A DNA stretch of 64,000 nt from contig MKTB01000010.1 of NCBI GenBank assembly GCA_001897525.1, positions 28,794 through 92,793 on the forward strand, read 5' to 3'. The stretch is from Bacteroidetes bacterium 43-16 (GTDB lineage: Bacteria > Bacteroidota > Bacteroidia > Chitinophagales > Chitinophagaceae). The translations under genes were made by a program, and so were the position numbers. Numbering within the stretch: the stretch's first letter is position 1; every line of letters starts with the position of its first letter. Below are positions 1-8,652 of the stretch, in pieces. The notes under the pieces were generated by a model. It did no database searches. It worked only from the letters and a program-made list of their open reading frames with translations, and had not been told where the DNA came from.

Positions 1-453
1 CTGGCGCTTCAGCTTGCCCCAGAAGTCAATTTCCCAGGAGAGGGCCGGGGCGAGGTTATAGTCCTCGAATACCAGGCCTCCGGCAAAGGAACCCATCATA
101 CTGTTACGCGACAAACGCTGCACCCCTGCATTGATCTGCAGATTAAGGTCAGGCAGGTAATTAAGTTTTACACTTTTAAGGCTTGCCTGTACCGCTAAGA
201 TCTGCTCTGCTGCGATCAGCAGATCGGGGTTATGGGCAATAACGGTATCTATAAGGGCTTGCAGTTCCCTGCTTTTAAAATAATTGGTATAAGCCGGTAA
301 GGAATTCGTATCTGTTCCCGCAACAGCGCTGTCGGTGTCATAAGTGGCCGGTAGCTGCAGCTCCGGCCTTTTATAATCTTTGGTAACGGTGCAGGATTGC
401 AGTAAAGCAACTATTAAGGCTGCTTTAGGAATATATTTAAGATATGGTTTCAT
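1..453 (-). CDS. TolC/OprM-like outer-membrane efflux lipoprotein (partial, N-terminus only)
   Basis: Only the first 151 residues are in the window; the gene continues past base 1. The product begins with a lipoprotein signal peptide ending in an LLQSC lipobox (Cys21), followed by a TVTKDYKRPELQLP-type segment typical of NodT/OprM-family outer-membrane factors. The coiled helical region starts thereafter (LQALIDTVIAHNPDLLIA). The family forms the outer-membrane channel of tripartite RND pumps. The start codon lies inside the end of the pump gene (17-bp overlap), so this is the third gene of the efflux operon and is probably translationally coupled. The start is fixed by the lipoprotein signal. 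Assignment to the OMF family is firm; the substrate is unknown. Confidence 0.88.
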   Translation of the reverse strand, partial: MKPYLKYIPKAALIVALLQSCTVTKDYKRPELQLPATYDTDSAVAGTDTNSLPAYTNYFKSRELQALIDTVIAHNPDLLIAAEQILAVQASLKSVKLNYLPDLNLQINAGVQRLSRNSMMGSFAGGLVFEDYNLAPALSWEIDFWGKLKRQ

Positions 454-3400
454 GATTCAAGCTGTTTTTATTTCCTGAAACCCGCTCCTGCAGGTATTGG
501 AAGATCATATATAATACCGGGATAATGAATATACCCAGCAGTACACCGCTCAGCATACCTCCGGCGGCACTGATACTGATGGACTGGTTACCGATCGCGG
601 TACCGCCTTTGGCAAACATCAAAGGGGTAAGCCCGGCGATAAAGGCAAAGGAGGTCATCAATATAGGCCGCAGGCGCATCTTAGCCCCGGCTATCCCTGA
701 GGCAAAAATGGAAAGCCCGGATTTGCGCTGCTGTACGGCAAACTCAACGATAAGGATGGCATTCTTGGCCAGCAGGCCTACCAGCATGATCAAAGCGATC
801 TGTACATAGATATTATTATCGATACCCGAAATGCCTGTAGCAATAAATACACCCAGGATACCTGTAGGCAGGGACAGCATTACGGCCAGTGGCAGCAGGT
901 AACTTTCATACTGGGCGGCCAGCAAGAAGTAAACAAACAGGATGCTCAGGCCGAAAATAAACAGCATCTGGCTGCCTGAGTTACGCTCCTGGCGGCTTAG
1001 TCCGCCATATTCAAAGCTGTAGCCTTTGGGCAGCTCCCGGTCCAGGACGGCATCAATTACTTCCATTACTTTACCACTGCTGTATCCCGGGGCTGCGGTC
1101 ACGTTTACACTGATGCTGTTGTAGAGGTTGAAGCGGTTGATCACCTCTGGTCCCAGCACTTTCTTCAGTGTGACGAGGGTAGCTATAGGTACCATCTGCC
1201 CGGCATTGTTGCGGATCATCATATTATTTAATGCGGATTCATCTTTCCGGAAGGCTGCTTCTGATTTGATGTTCACGCGGTATAGTTTACCAAAGCGTAC
1301 AAAGTCTGTTGTTTGCGAGCCACCCATGAAAAGTTGCAGGGCATCCATGACCTCTTTGGGCGTTAAGCCCAGTTGTGCGGTTTTATCTTCATCCACGATG
1401 ACTTCATATTGCGGATAATCGCTGCGGAAGGTGGTAAAGGCTGCTGCTATCTCGGGTCTCTGGTTGAGTTGCCCCAGGACTTTAGCACTTGCTGCTTCAA
1501 ACTGTTCCATATTACCGGAAGCCCTGTCCTGGAGTACAAACTCCACACCTCCGGCTGTTCCGAAGCCTTCTACTGCCGGGTTGCGGAAGATGATAAACTC
1601 GCCTTTTATTTTGCCCTGAACGGCAGATTGGATCTTCATCAGCACTTCATCTATATCTTTGACCTCACCTCTTTCTTTGGGATGTTTGAGGGTCACAAAG
1701 CCCATTCCCGCGCTGGGAGAGGAGGAAAAACTGAACAGGTTGAAGCCGGAAACGGTACTCAGGCTTCTCACTTCGGGCATAGTACCAATGATGGCGGTCA
1801 CTTTTTCCAGTTCCTGAGACATATATTGCAGGTTGGTACCGCCTTGCAGGGTGATCATAAAGGTGAGGTTGTTGTCATCTTCTGCCGGTACAAATCCTTT
1901 CTGGGAGCGGTTCATGAGGAAGAAGGCGGAAAAACCCACCAGGGCCAGCCCTGTAATGGCGATCCATTTTTTACGGCCCAGGAAGCTTACGGTGCTTACA
2001 TATTTATGGGTCAGGCGTTCGAAACCGGTATTGAAGGCGGCTGCAAAGCGCTGTGTAAATTTCTTTGGCTTAGCGGTATCCTGGTGGGGATGCTTCAGGA
2101 GTAAGGCACATAAGGCCGGGCTAAGGGTCAATGCATTGACGGCAGAGATGAGGATAGCGATCGCCAGGGTGTAGGAAAACTGTTTATAAAATACACCGGC
2201 CGGGCCTTCCATAAAACCAACGGGCAGGAACACGGCAGACATGACCAGGGTAATGGAGATAATAGCACCGCTGATCTCGCTCATGGCCGAGGTGGTGGCC
2301 TTACGTGCATCTTCTCCGCTGTGCTCCATTTTGGCATGTACGGCTTCTACTACCACAATGGCATCATCCACCACGATACCTATGGCCAGTACCAGGGCAA
2401 AGAGGGTCAATACGTTGATGGAAAAGCCGATCAGGTACATAAAGAAGATGGTACCGATAATGGATACGGGTACTGCAATAGCCGGGATAATGGTAGAGCG
2501 GAAATCCTGCAGGAAAATGAGCACGACAATAAATACCAGTAGGAAGGCTTCTACCAGGGTGGACTGCATCTGGCTGATGGAGGCATCCAGGCGCTCTTTC
2601 ATATTCTGGATGATATCGTAATGGATACCATCGGGCAGGTCTTCCTGGAAATTATCCAGGGTCTTTTTCACTTCAATGGCAATATCATTGGCATTGGAAC
2701 CGCTGGCCTGGATGACGGCAAGTACTATGGAGGGCTTACCATCGGTATAGGTATCGCTGGAATAGGTGGAGACCCCAAACTCTACTCGGGCTACGTCTTT
2801 CAGGCGCAGGATACTGCCATTGGCTGCCTTGAGCACAATGCCGTCAAATGCTTCAGGGGTATTCAATTTTCCTTTATAACGCAGTACATATTGCATGGGT
2901 GCATCAGACTCCTCACCGAACCTGCCGGGAGAGGCTTCAAAGCTATTATTGCTTACAGCAGCTTCTATATCTGAGGGAGTCAATCCGTAAGCGGCCAGCT
3001 TTACCGGGTCTATCCAGATACGCACGGAATAGTCTTTGGAACCATAGAGGTTGATGTTTCCTACCCCGGGAATGCGTTTTAATTCGGGAACGAGGTTGAT
3101 CTTGGCATAGTTCTGCAGGAAGGCTTCATCGTACTTTTCCGGTAATGCGCTGTTAATATTCACCACCATCAGGTTGCTGGTCTGTTGCTTGGTGGTATTT
3201 ACACCCAGGCGTATCACTTCGGCCGGTAACTGGGCATTGGCCTGGGCCACGCGGTTCTGCACATTTACGGCTGCCTGGTCGGGGTCTACGCCTTGCTTGA
3301 AAATAACGGTAATGGAGAAGGCCCCGTCATTGGAGGCATTCGAGGTCATGTACTGCATATTTTCCACACCGTTGATGGCCTCTTCCAAAGGTGTGATCAC

Positions 3401-3580
3401 CGAGCGCACTACGCTCTGGGCATTACCACCGGGATAGGTACCATATACATAAACGGTGGGTGGAGCGATCTCGGGAAACTGGGTCATGGGAATGCGCTGC
3501 AGGCCTACCAGGCCCAGCAGCAGGAGTATGATGGAGATGACGGTTGCCAATACCGGCCTCTTAATGATCTTCTGTAACAT
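437..3580 (-). CDS. RND multidrug efflux pump, inner-membrane subunit (AcrB/HAE1 family)
   Basis: A 1047-residue protein of normal AcrB length. It starts with the family's first membrane helix (residues about 9-28), then the porter domain with the PTVYVYGTYPGG segment. The proton-relay pair Asp405-Asp406 (GIVVDDAIVVVEAV) is in TM4, and the Lys of LLAKNAILIVEFAV is in TM10. The protein exports hydrophobic or amphiphilic compounds by proton antiport, working as a trimer with the membrane fusion protein upstream and the TolC-like protein downstream. Spacing to the fusion protein gene is 14 bp, and the stop overlaps the next start. All key residues are present, so it should be functional. The particular drug or bile-salt substrates cannot be read from the sequence. 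Confidence 0.97.
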   Translation of the reverse strand: MLQKIIKRPVLATVISIILLLLGLVGLQRIPMTQFPEIAPPTVYVYGTYPGGNAQSVVRSVITPLEEAINGVENMQYMTSNASNDGAFSITVIFKQGVDPDQAAVNVQNRVAQANAQLPAEVIRLGVNTTKQQTSNLMVVNINSALPEKYDEAFLQNYAKINLVPELKRIPGVGNINLYGSKDYSVRIWIDPVKLAAYGLTPSDIEAAVSNNSFEASPGRFGEESDAPMQYVLRYKGKLNTPEAFDGIVLKAANGSILRLKDVARVEFGVSTYSSDTYTDGKPSIVLAVIQASGSNANDIAIEVKKTLDNFQEDLPDGIHYDIIQNMKERLDASISQMQSTLVEAFLLVFIVVLIFLQDFRSTIIPAIAVPVSIIGTIFFMYLIGFSINVLTLFALVLAIGIVVDDAIVVVEAVHAKMEHSGEDARKATTSAMSEISGAIISITLVMSAVFLPVGFMEGPAGVFYKQFSYTLAIAILISAVNALTLSPALCALLLKHPHQDTAKPKKFTQRFAAAFNTGFERLTHKYVSTVSFLGRKKWIAITGLALVGFSAFFLMNRSQKGFVPAEDDNNLTFMITLQGGTNLQYMSQELEKVTAIIGTMPEVRSLSTVSGFNLFSFSSSPSAGMGFVTLKHPKERGEVKDIDEVLMKIQSAVQGKIKGEFIIFRNPAVEGFGTAGGVEFVLQDRASGNMEQFEAASAKVLGQLNQRPEIAAAFTTFRSDYPQYEVIVDEDKTAQLGLTPKEVMDALQLFMGGSQTTDFVRFGKLYRVNIKSEAAFRKDESALNNMMIRNNAGQMVPIATLVTLKKVLGPEVINRFNLYNSISVNVTAAPGYSSGKVMEVIDAVLDRELPKGYSFEYGGLSRQERNSGSQMLFIFGLSILFVYFLLAAQYESYLLPLAVMLSLPTGILGVFIATGISGIDNNIYVQIALIMLVGLLAKNAILIVEFAVQQRKSGLSIFASGIAGAKMRLRPILMTSFAFIAGLTPLMFAKGGTAIGNQSISISAAGGMLSGVLLGIFIIPVLYMIFQYLQERVSGNKNSLNHETIS

Positions 3581-3594
3581 ATGGGGGATAGGGT

Positions 3595-4740
3595 TTAATT
3601 ATTTTTCTTTGCGGTAATCAGTGATTTTTCCGGGATAGCGGCCAGTTCTCCGGCAATGATGCGGTCTCCGGCCTTAAAGCCTGAGGAAACGATGTAATAG
3701 TCCCCGGATTTGATGTAATCTTTAAGTGCGACCCGGTTCATCTTGTTTTGCGCATCTACCAGGCCTACAAATATCTTATCCTGCATTTCGTAAGTGGCGA
3801 GAACGGGGATCTTGAATACGCCAGTCTGTGTGGTACTTAATACTACTCGGGCGGTGTTACCGGAGCGCAGGAGCAGCTGGGGATTGGCAAAGGTGGCCCT
3901 CAGGGTAACTGCCCCGGTACCTGGGTCGAACTGCCCGTCCATCATATCTATTTTTCCCGGATGCCCGTAGGGCTTACCATTGGCCATTTGCAAGCCGATG
4001 TCTTTAAAGGTTTGCAGCTTTTGCAGGAGTGTATTTCCCTCACGGGTATCATTAATATGGAGTATTTCAGACTCGGGAACGGAGAAGTAGGCGTAGACCT
4101 CGTCTACCTGTGAAAGTGTGGTAAGGGCCTGTGCATCGGTAGGACTCACCAATGCACCTAAGCGTTTAGGAATACGGCCTATAAAACCGCTTACGGGTGC
4201 TTTTACTACGGTGAAGCCTATATTGAGATCGGCCGCATCTACGAGGGCCTGCTGTTGGCGCACGGCAGCGCGGGCTGCATCATAGGCGGTCTTTGCTTTC
4301 TGGTAGGAGAAGTCTGCCACTACCTTTTTCTCGCTGAGTATGGCATATTTTTCCAGATCCAGTTGAGCAGTTGCCAATTGGGATTTAGCCATTTCTAGGG
4401 CTGCCAGTGAGGTGTTTTTCTGCTCGCGGTAGACACTGGCATTGATGGTAAACAGGGCCTGGCCTGCTTTTACATAGGCTCCTTCGTCTATATGGATCTT
4501 ATTGATATACCCGCTTACCTGCGGACGGATCTCGACGTTTACTTTACCCTCTATCTGGGCAGGGTAGCTATTTTCAACAATAGCTTCTTCGGGGTTCAGG
4601 CTGATCAATGCTGCGGTCACAGGTGTGGCCTGCTGCTCCGGAGCGGCTTCTTTATGGTCGCCACATGCGGTAAGGAGCAATGCGAGGAAGAGTGCTATAC
4701 CGGTATTTATATAAGCGGCTTTTGAAGTATTGGGGTTCAT
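3595..4740 (-). CDS. RND efflux periplasmic adaptor (membrane fusion protein), lipoprotein
   Basis: I chose the ATG at 4740 (381 residues) rather than an upstream in-frame start. From here the protein opens with a lipoprotein signal peptide ending LLTAC, whereas the 27 residues upstream are not signal-like. It contains the HlyD/AcrA barrel-sandwich (IRPQVSGYINKIHIDEGAYVKAGQALFTI), an alpha-hairpin with lipoyl halves (second half VVKAPVSGFIGRIPKRLGALV) and a beta-barrel domain. It bridges the inner-membrane pump and the outer-membrane channel. It is first in a three-gene minus-strand operon; no dedicated repressor gene is adjacent. The family call is secure. Confidence 0.95.
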   Translation of the reverse strand: MNPNTSKAAYINTGIALFLALLLTACGDHKEAAPEQQATPVTAALISLNPEEAIVENSYPAQIEGKVNVEIRPQVSGYINKIHIDEGAYVKAGQALFTINASVYREQKNTSLAALEMAKSQLATAQLDLEKYAILSEKKVVADFSYQKAKTAYDAARAAVRQQQALVDAADLNIGFTVVKAPVSGFIGRIPKRLGALVSPTDAQALTTLSQVDEVYAYFSVPESEILHINDTREGNTLLQKLQTFKDIGLQMANGKPYGHPGKIDMMDGQFDPGTGAVTLRATFANPQLLLRSGNTARVVLSTTQTGVFKIPVLATYEMQDKIFVGLVDAQNKMNRVALKDYIKSGDYYIVSSGFKAGDRIIAGELAAIPEKSLITAKKNN

Positions 4741-4908
4741 CAGGAATGTAATTTTGCGTATGAGGCGCAAAACTATTTCCAAAATGGAGCAGGAAACCTT
4801 ACAATCTGACTGAAGCGACAAAATCGGGAGCTGAAATGCGGTCAGGCAGTAGGATAAAGTTCTGATTATGCTTGCTCAGCGAGGCCATCGCTCCGCTGAG
4901 CGGAAGGT

Positions 4909-5667
4909 TTACTTCAACCTTAGGTAAATATGTTTGACATGCTTATGTCCGCCGGCTTCGCGTTCATCTATTTCAAAGCGGTCTATGTATTTCACCAGGT
5001 CATAAAGTTTGTTGAAGCCATAGTTGCGCGGATCGAAGTCGGGTTTCTTTTTAGAGATAAAATTACCCAATGAGGCCAGGAAGGCCCAACCTGTTTCATC
5101 AGCCAGGTCATCTACACTATTGACGATCATCTTCACGGTTTGCTTGTCTACTTTATCAATAGCCCTTTGCACGGGTACTGATTTATTAGGTACTGCAGTT
5201 TTATCCTCGGTTTTAAGAGGCTCAACTTTCTCTGCCTGCTTGAGTATTTCTATGTAGATAAATTTATTACAGGCAGCGATAAAGGGCGGTGGTGTTTTCT
5301 TCTCCCCTATTCCGATGACGAGCATTCCGGCCTCTCTCAGCCTTGTAGCCAGGCGCGTAAAATCGCTATCACTGGACACGATGCAGAAGCCGGTCACTTT
5401 CTCGGAATACAGGATATCCATCGCATCAATGATGAGCGCACTGTCTGAGGAGTTTTTCCCGGTGGTATAACTATACTGCTGAACGGGTGTGATGGCATTT
5501 TCAAGTAATACGTTCTTCCAGCCGGAAAGATGCGGCTTGGTCCAGTCGCCATAGATACGCTTCACGGTAGGGGTGCCGCTTTTGGACACTTCTTCCAGCA
5601 TTTCTTTGACATTGGCATAGGGAACGTTGTCGGCATCTATTAATACAGCTAACTTATGGTCTTGCAT
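4909..5667 (-). CDS. NYN-domain RNase-like protein with C-terminal OST-HTH/LOTUS domain
   Basis: A 252-residue protein. Residues about 5-145 form a NYN (PIN-like, LabA/DUF88) nuclease domain with the expected acidic residues: Asp11 and Asp13 in LIDADN, Asp75 in the SSDSALIIDAMD segment, and Asp100/Asp102 in IVSSDSDFTRLA. The last 80 residues (KMIVNSVDDLADETGWAFLASLGNFISKK onward) look like a LOTUS/OST-HTH RNA-binding module, the usual partner of bacterial NYN domains. Known family members are predicted metal-dependent RNases; the target RNA is unknown. The gene is monocistronic by context, 168 bp from the efflux operon. The heptamer repeat array begins 33 bp upstream of its start codon and may overlap its promoter. 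Confidence 0.9.
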   Translation of the reverse strand: MQDHKLAVLIDADNVPYANVKEMLEEVSKSGTPTVKRIYGDWTKPHLSGWKNVLLENAITPVQQYSYTTGKNSSDSALIIDAMDILYSEKVTGFCIVSSDSDFTRLATRLREAGMLVIGIGEKKTPPPFIAACNKFIYIEILKQAEKVEPLKTEDKTAVPNKSVPVQRAIDKVDKQTVKMIVNSVDDLADETGWAFLASLGNFISKKKPDFDPRNYGFNKLYDLVKYIDRFEIDEREAGGHKHVKHIYLRLK

Positions 5668-5977
5668 GTTAATGGTTATTTGATTGAGTAAAGGTAGGGG
5701 TTAATGGTTAATGATGAGAAGTGAATAGTGAATAGTGAATAGGGAATAGTGAAAAAGGATTAGTGAATAGTGAAAAGGAAATGGTGAATGGTGAATGGTT
5801 AATGGTGAATGGTGAATGGTTAATGGTGAATGGTGAATGGTTAATGGTGAATGGTTAATGGTAAAGGGTGAAAAGGGAATAGCACACTATAATTTAAAAA
5901 GTATGGAGGGTCTTATCATAAGTTTAATAATAGAATTGCTGTTTTTTTGAGGCAAAGCTTATAATTTAGCGGCCTTA
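5668..5977. other. Divergent intergenic region, 310 bp
   Basis: This region lies between the diverging NYN and endonuclease-family genes and is mostly occupied by the heptamer array. The remaining 96 bp before the right-hand gene are AT-rich and should hold its promoter. I see no clean TTTG/TAnnTTTG pair. Confidence 0.6.
5700..5881. repeat. Heptanucleotide tandem repeat array (26 in-phase units)
   Basis: The stretch reads as 26 consecutive 7-bp units in strict phase. The units are variants of GTGAATA (left part) and GTGAATG/GTTAATG (right part). In the right half the order GTGAATG-GTGAATG-GTTAATG repeats three times, giving a 21-bp higher-order period. It fills most of the intergenic region between the divergent NYN gene and the endonuclease-family gene. 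Seen directly in the sequence; such heptamer microsatellites typically change copy number by slippage. Confidence 0.95.
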
Positions 5978-7054
5978 ATGGAAATATTTATCATTGTATG
6001 TGCTCTGCTGCTTATTGTACTTAGTGCTTTGCCTTTTATCCGGCACCAGCACTGGGTCTTCCGGGTAGCGGAATTTATAAAACTACAACTGCTGGCGCTA
6101 CAGGTGCCGGTATTTACGCTTTCTTTTTTTGTCATAAAGGATATTACCTGGCTCTGGGTGATTCAGGTACTGCAACTGGGTTTTATCATTTTCCATGTCT
6201 ATATACTGATGCGCTATACCAAATTCTGGAGAACGCAAAAAGTTGCACTGTCCGGGCAGGCATCGGACAAGATCAAGATCATTTCCTGTAATGTACTACA
6301 GTTTAATACTGCTTATGATCGGTTTATTGCATTGATCCGGGAGGAACAACCAGATGTTTTTCTGACCATGGAAAGCAACCGCGACTGGGAAATGGCCATG
6401 GAAACCCTGGAAAAAGATTATCCGCATCATGCCAAGGTGGGCCTGGAGAATACTTATGGTATGCATTTCTACACGCGGCTTAAGGTAAATAAATTGCAGG
6501 TGCATTATTTTGTAGCTGATGACTTGCCGAGTATTGAAGCAGAACTGGAGACCAAAGACGGGCATCGTTTTGTATTTTTTGGCGTGCACCCACCACCGCC
6601 CAGCCCTACGGAGGAGGAAAACTCTAAGGAGCGGGACGGTGACCTGCTGAGTGTGGCCAAGAGAGTAAGGGATTATGAATTGCCGGTACTGGTGACGGGT
6701 GACTTCAATAATGTGGCCTGGGCCAGGTCTTCCCTTCTTTTCAAGAAAACGAGCCGCCTCATTGATGCACGTATCGGCAGGGGCATCCTGGCGACCTTTC
6801 ATGCGCATTACTGGTTTTTCAGGGTACCCCTGGACCTGCTGTTCCATAGCCCGGATATCTTCATTGATAAATTGTTTATTTACCCTTCTATAGGATCGGA
6901 CCATTTCCCTATAGGCTGCACTTTTCATATTGATAAAAGGAATGAGCAGCAGGAGGAAGAGGTGAAGCACCTGGAGGGGGAAGAGATGGCCGAGGTGAAT
7001 GAATTGATCGAGGAAGGGAAGCAGGAAGCCAGTGATAATAGGGAAAACCAGTAA
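5978..7054 (+). CDS. Membrane-anchored endonuclease/exonuclease/phosphatase (EEP) family protein
   Basis: A 358-residue protein. Residues 1-80 hold two or three membrane helices. Residues about 100-320 form an EEP (DNase I/exonuclease III-like) domain with all motifs visible: Asn105 in SCNVLQFN, Glu132 in TMESN, His204 in GVHPPPP, Asp242/Asn244 in TGDFNN, and Asp308-His309 in GSDHFPI. The family hydrolyses phosphodiester or phosphomonoester bonds in nucleic acids, lipids or small molecules; the substrate cannot be told. The C-terminal 35 residues are very acidic and Glu-rich (QQEEEVKHLEGEE), a tail of unknown role. The catalytic domain is expected outside the inner membrane, but topology is uncertain. 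Confidence 0.88.
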   Translation: MEIFIIVCALLLIVLSALPFIRHQHWVFRVAEFIKLQLLALQVPVFTLSFFVIKDITWLWVIQVLQLGFIIFHVYILMRYTKFWRTQKVALSGQASDKIKIISCNVLQFNTAYDRFIALIREEQPDVFLTMESNRDWEMAMETLEKDYPHHAKVGLENTYGMHFYTRLKVNKLQVHYFVADDLPSIEAELETKDGHRFVFFGVHPPPPSPTEEENSKERDGDLLSVAKRVRDYELPVLVTGDFNNVAWARSSLLFKKTSRLIDARIGRGILATFHAHYWFFRVPLDLLFHSPDIFIDKLFIYPSIGSDHFPIGCTFHIDKRNEQQEEEVKHLEGEEMAEVNELIEEGKQEASDNRENQ

Positions 7055-7149
7055 TTTTTCGGTAAAAAAGAAAAAACCCTGCTCCTATTTTAATTGCAAT
7101 TATTAATTTTACTATCTTTAATCCAGCAAATACCAATTTTATAAACACA

Positions 7150-7449
7150 ATGAACAAAGCAGATCTTATTACACACGTTGCAGAAGAAACGGGATTGACC
7201 AAAGCTTTAGCAGAACATGCTATCAACAGCTTCACTGGTGCTATCTCCCAATCTTTATCTAATGGAGAACCAGTAACACTTGTAGGTTTCGGTACTTTTT
7301 CAGTATCTGAGCGTGCAGCACGTACTGGCCGGAACCCTCAAACGGGTGCTGCACTTAAAATTGCAGCAAAAAAATTACCTAAATTCTCTGCTGGTAAGGC
7401 ATTGAAAGAATTGGTGGACAAACCAAAGAAAAAAGGTAAAAAGAAATAG
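7150..7449 (+). CDS. HU family DNA-binding protein
   Basis: A 99-residue HU/IHF fold protein: [19 protein letters not shown]-terminus, the [11 protein letters not shown] core strand and the arm tip motif [10 protein letters not shown] Lys-rich extension ends the protein (KPKKKGKKK), as in many Bacteroidota HU proteins. It bends and compacts DNA as a dimer. It is monocistronic with a perfect terminator hairpin starting directly after the stop codon. The region upstream is AT-rich, with a TATCTTTA that may be a weak -7 box (7113-7120). Confidence 0.96.
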   Translation: MNKADLITHVAEETGLTKALAEHAINSFTGAISQSLSNGEPVTLVGFGTFSVSERAARTGRNPQTGAALKIAAKKLPKFSAGKALKELVDKPKKKGKKK

Positions 7450-7450
7450 A

Positions 7451-7485
7451 AAAATGGAACCCAATGGTTCCATTTTCTGTTTTAA
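7451..7485 (+). terminator. Terminator of the HU gene
   Basis: A perfect 11-bp stem, AAAATGGAACC/GGTTCCATTTT (7451-7461 with 7466-7476), with a CAAT loop followed by a T-rich tail (CTGTTTT). It begins 1 bp after the HU stop. Confidence 0.9.
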
Positions 7486-7493
7486 GGGGGATT

Positions 7494-7601
7494 CTATTTC
7501 TCAGTAAAAATAAAGTGAACCGGCAGTACCATTGAATAGCGGTCATCCAGGCCTTTGATCTGCATGAACCAGTACAAAATTGTGTCCATCACTTTACCCA
7601 T
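7494..7601 (-). pseudogene. Possible C-terminal gene fragment
   Basis: On the minus strand an open frame of 35 codons ends MQIKGLDDRYSMVLPVHFIFTEK-stop. The alternating hydrophobic beta-strand ending looks like a real protein C-terminus, but in-frame stops precede it and no domain-length gene is present. It may be the 3' remnant of a deleted gene. The call rests on composition only. Confidence 0.3.
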
Positions 7602-7657
7602 TTATTGCACTATTAGCATCAGTCAACTGGTTATAATAGGAGCATATCTCTTTAATA

Positions 7658-7933
7658 TTATTTTCCAGGGTGCTTGCGTGCATGAAACAGCTTTATCCCT
7701 ATATAGGTACTTACAATGATGATCTGTAATAATGTAAGCAAGGCTAAATAGAAGAGCCATAGCAATGAGGAGCCACCTCCACTATTAAAGAATAAATTGT
7801 AATATAACACTATACTGTAGGTGCAAAACAGCAGCAGGTTGATTAGGGCAAACAGCTTACCATATTTAAAGGAAGTGAGGATTGCTATGAAACAAATCAT
7901 ACTACTTATATACAATATCTGCTCATCGCTCAT
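7658..7933 (-). CDS. Small hypothetical membrane protein
   Basis: 91 residues, almost entirely hydrophobic, with three predicted membrane helices (about 7-23, 27-48 and 55-80) and a short basic tail (KLFHARKHPGK). I do not recognise a family. It stands alone, flanked by a possible gene relic on one side and a 609-bp AT-rich region extending to the palindrome on the other. No signal peptide or lipobox is evident apart from the first helix. Its size and regular helices suggest a genuine small membrane protein. Confidence 0.6.
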   Translation of the reverse strand: MSDEQILYISSMICFIAILTSFKYGKLFALINLLLFCTYSIVLYYNLFFNSGGGSSLLWLFYLALLTLLQIIIVSTYIGIKLFHARKHPGK

Positions 7934-8652
7934 ACTACTGATCTCGGGGTTTTAAAGCTATAATTAAAATCAACTATTTTTTTCAAAATTGTACGGTTTC
8001 TTACTACAATAATACTTTTTATAGCTGAAATGAATTACCATAGTCTAGTCAAAATTGTCACCCCAAACGGTTAATAATGGTTCTCTTCCAGTACTTGAGT
8101 ATTGTAATGCAATACCTGAACATTATCAATCCATACTTACTTACCGATACTTCGGAATATATACACAGAAGCAAACTGTCAATGACTTAACTCTTAAAAA
8201 ATATAATCTCTATTAAGCATTTTTATAAATAAATATCATGATCAATATGTATTATAATCGATTAAGTTTCTAAATGTTTGATCTAGGGTTACTTGGTAGA
8301 ATCAAGTATATAGGTATAATAAAATATCAAGGATTATACATCTTATAATCCTCAACTATAATATTATTTCTAACAATTCAACATCACTTGCTCCATCATT
8401 TTCAGGCGAGCATACTACTCAATAATATCATTATTTATCATAAAAAATTTGCCGATACTTTTATAAATGCATATTTACGATAAAATGTTGCATCCTTTTG
8501 TACATCAGCATATACTTATATGTGCCGCGAAGATACCCATATATTACTGGCTGTACAATACGGGAATTCCCGTATTGTACAGCCAGTAATTAAAATAAGC
8601 TTCCATACTGTTTCTATACATGAAATAAAACTATAAGGAACAATAGCTTTAT
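7934..8652. other. AT-rich non-coding region, 719 bp
   Basis: Strikingly AT-rich stretch with no credible gene on either strand. It holds a short inverted repeat around 8097-8113 (GTATTG/CAATAC) and, at its right end, the 48-bp perfect palindrome listed separately. Composition differs clearly from the flanking genes. Confidence 0.7.
8543..8590. repeat. 48-bp perfect palindrome
   Basis: The two 24-bp arms (8543-8566 and 8567-8590) are exact reverse complements with no loop, centred on an EcoRI-like GAATTC within ACGGGAATTCCCGT. It lies 62 bp beyond the stop of the minus-strand surface protein gene. As RNA it would form a very strong hairpin; there is no T-tract on either side, so it is not a textbook intrinsic terminator. 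Confidence 0.95.

Noticed and set aside
525..3577. Several plus-strand open frames across the RND pump region
   Set aside because: They lie opposite a strongly conserved AcrB-family gene and have no domain-like sequence; they are antisense shadows.
5700..5881. CRISPR array
   Set aside because: The units are contiguous heptamers without unique spacers, and no cas genes are present.
6296..6970. 224-codon minus-strand frame opposite the EEP gene
   Set aside because: The plus-strand frame has all EEP catalytic motifs; the antisense frame has no recognisable features.
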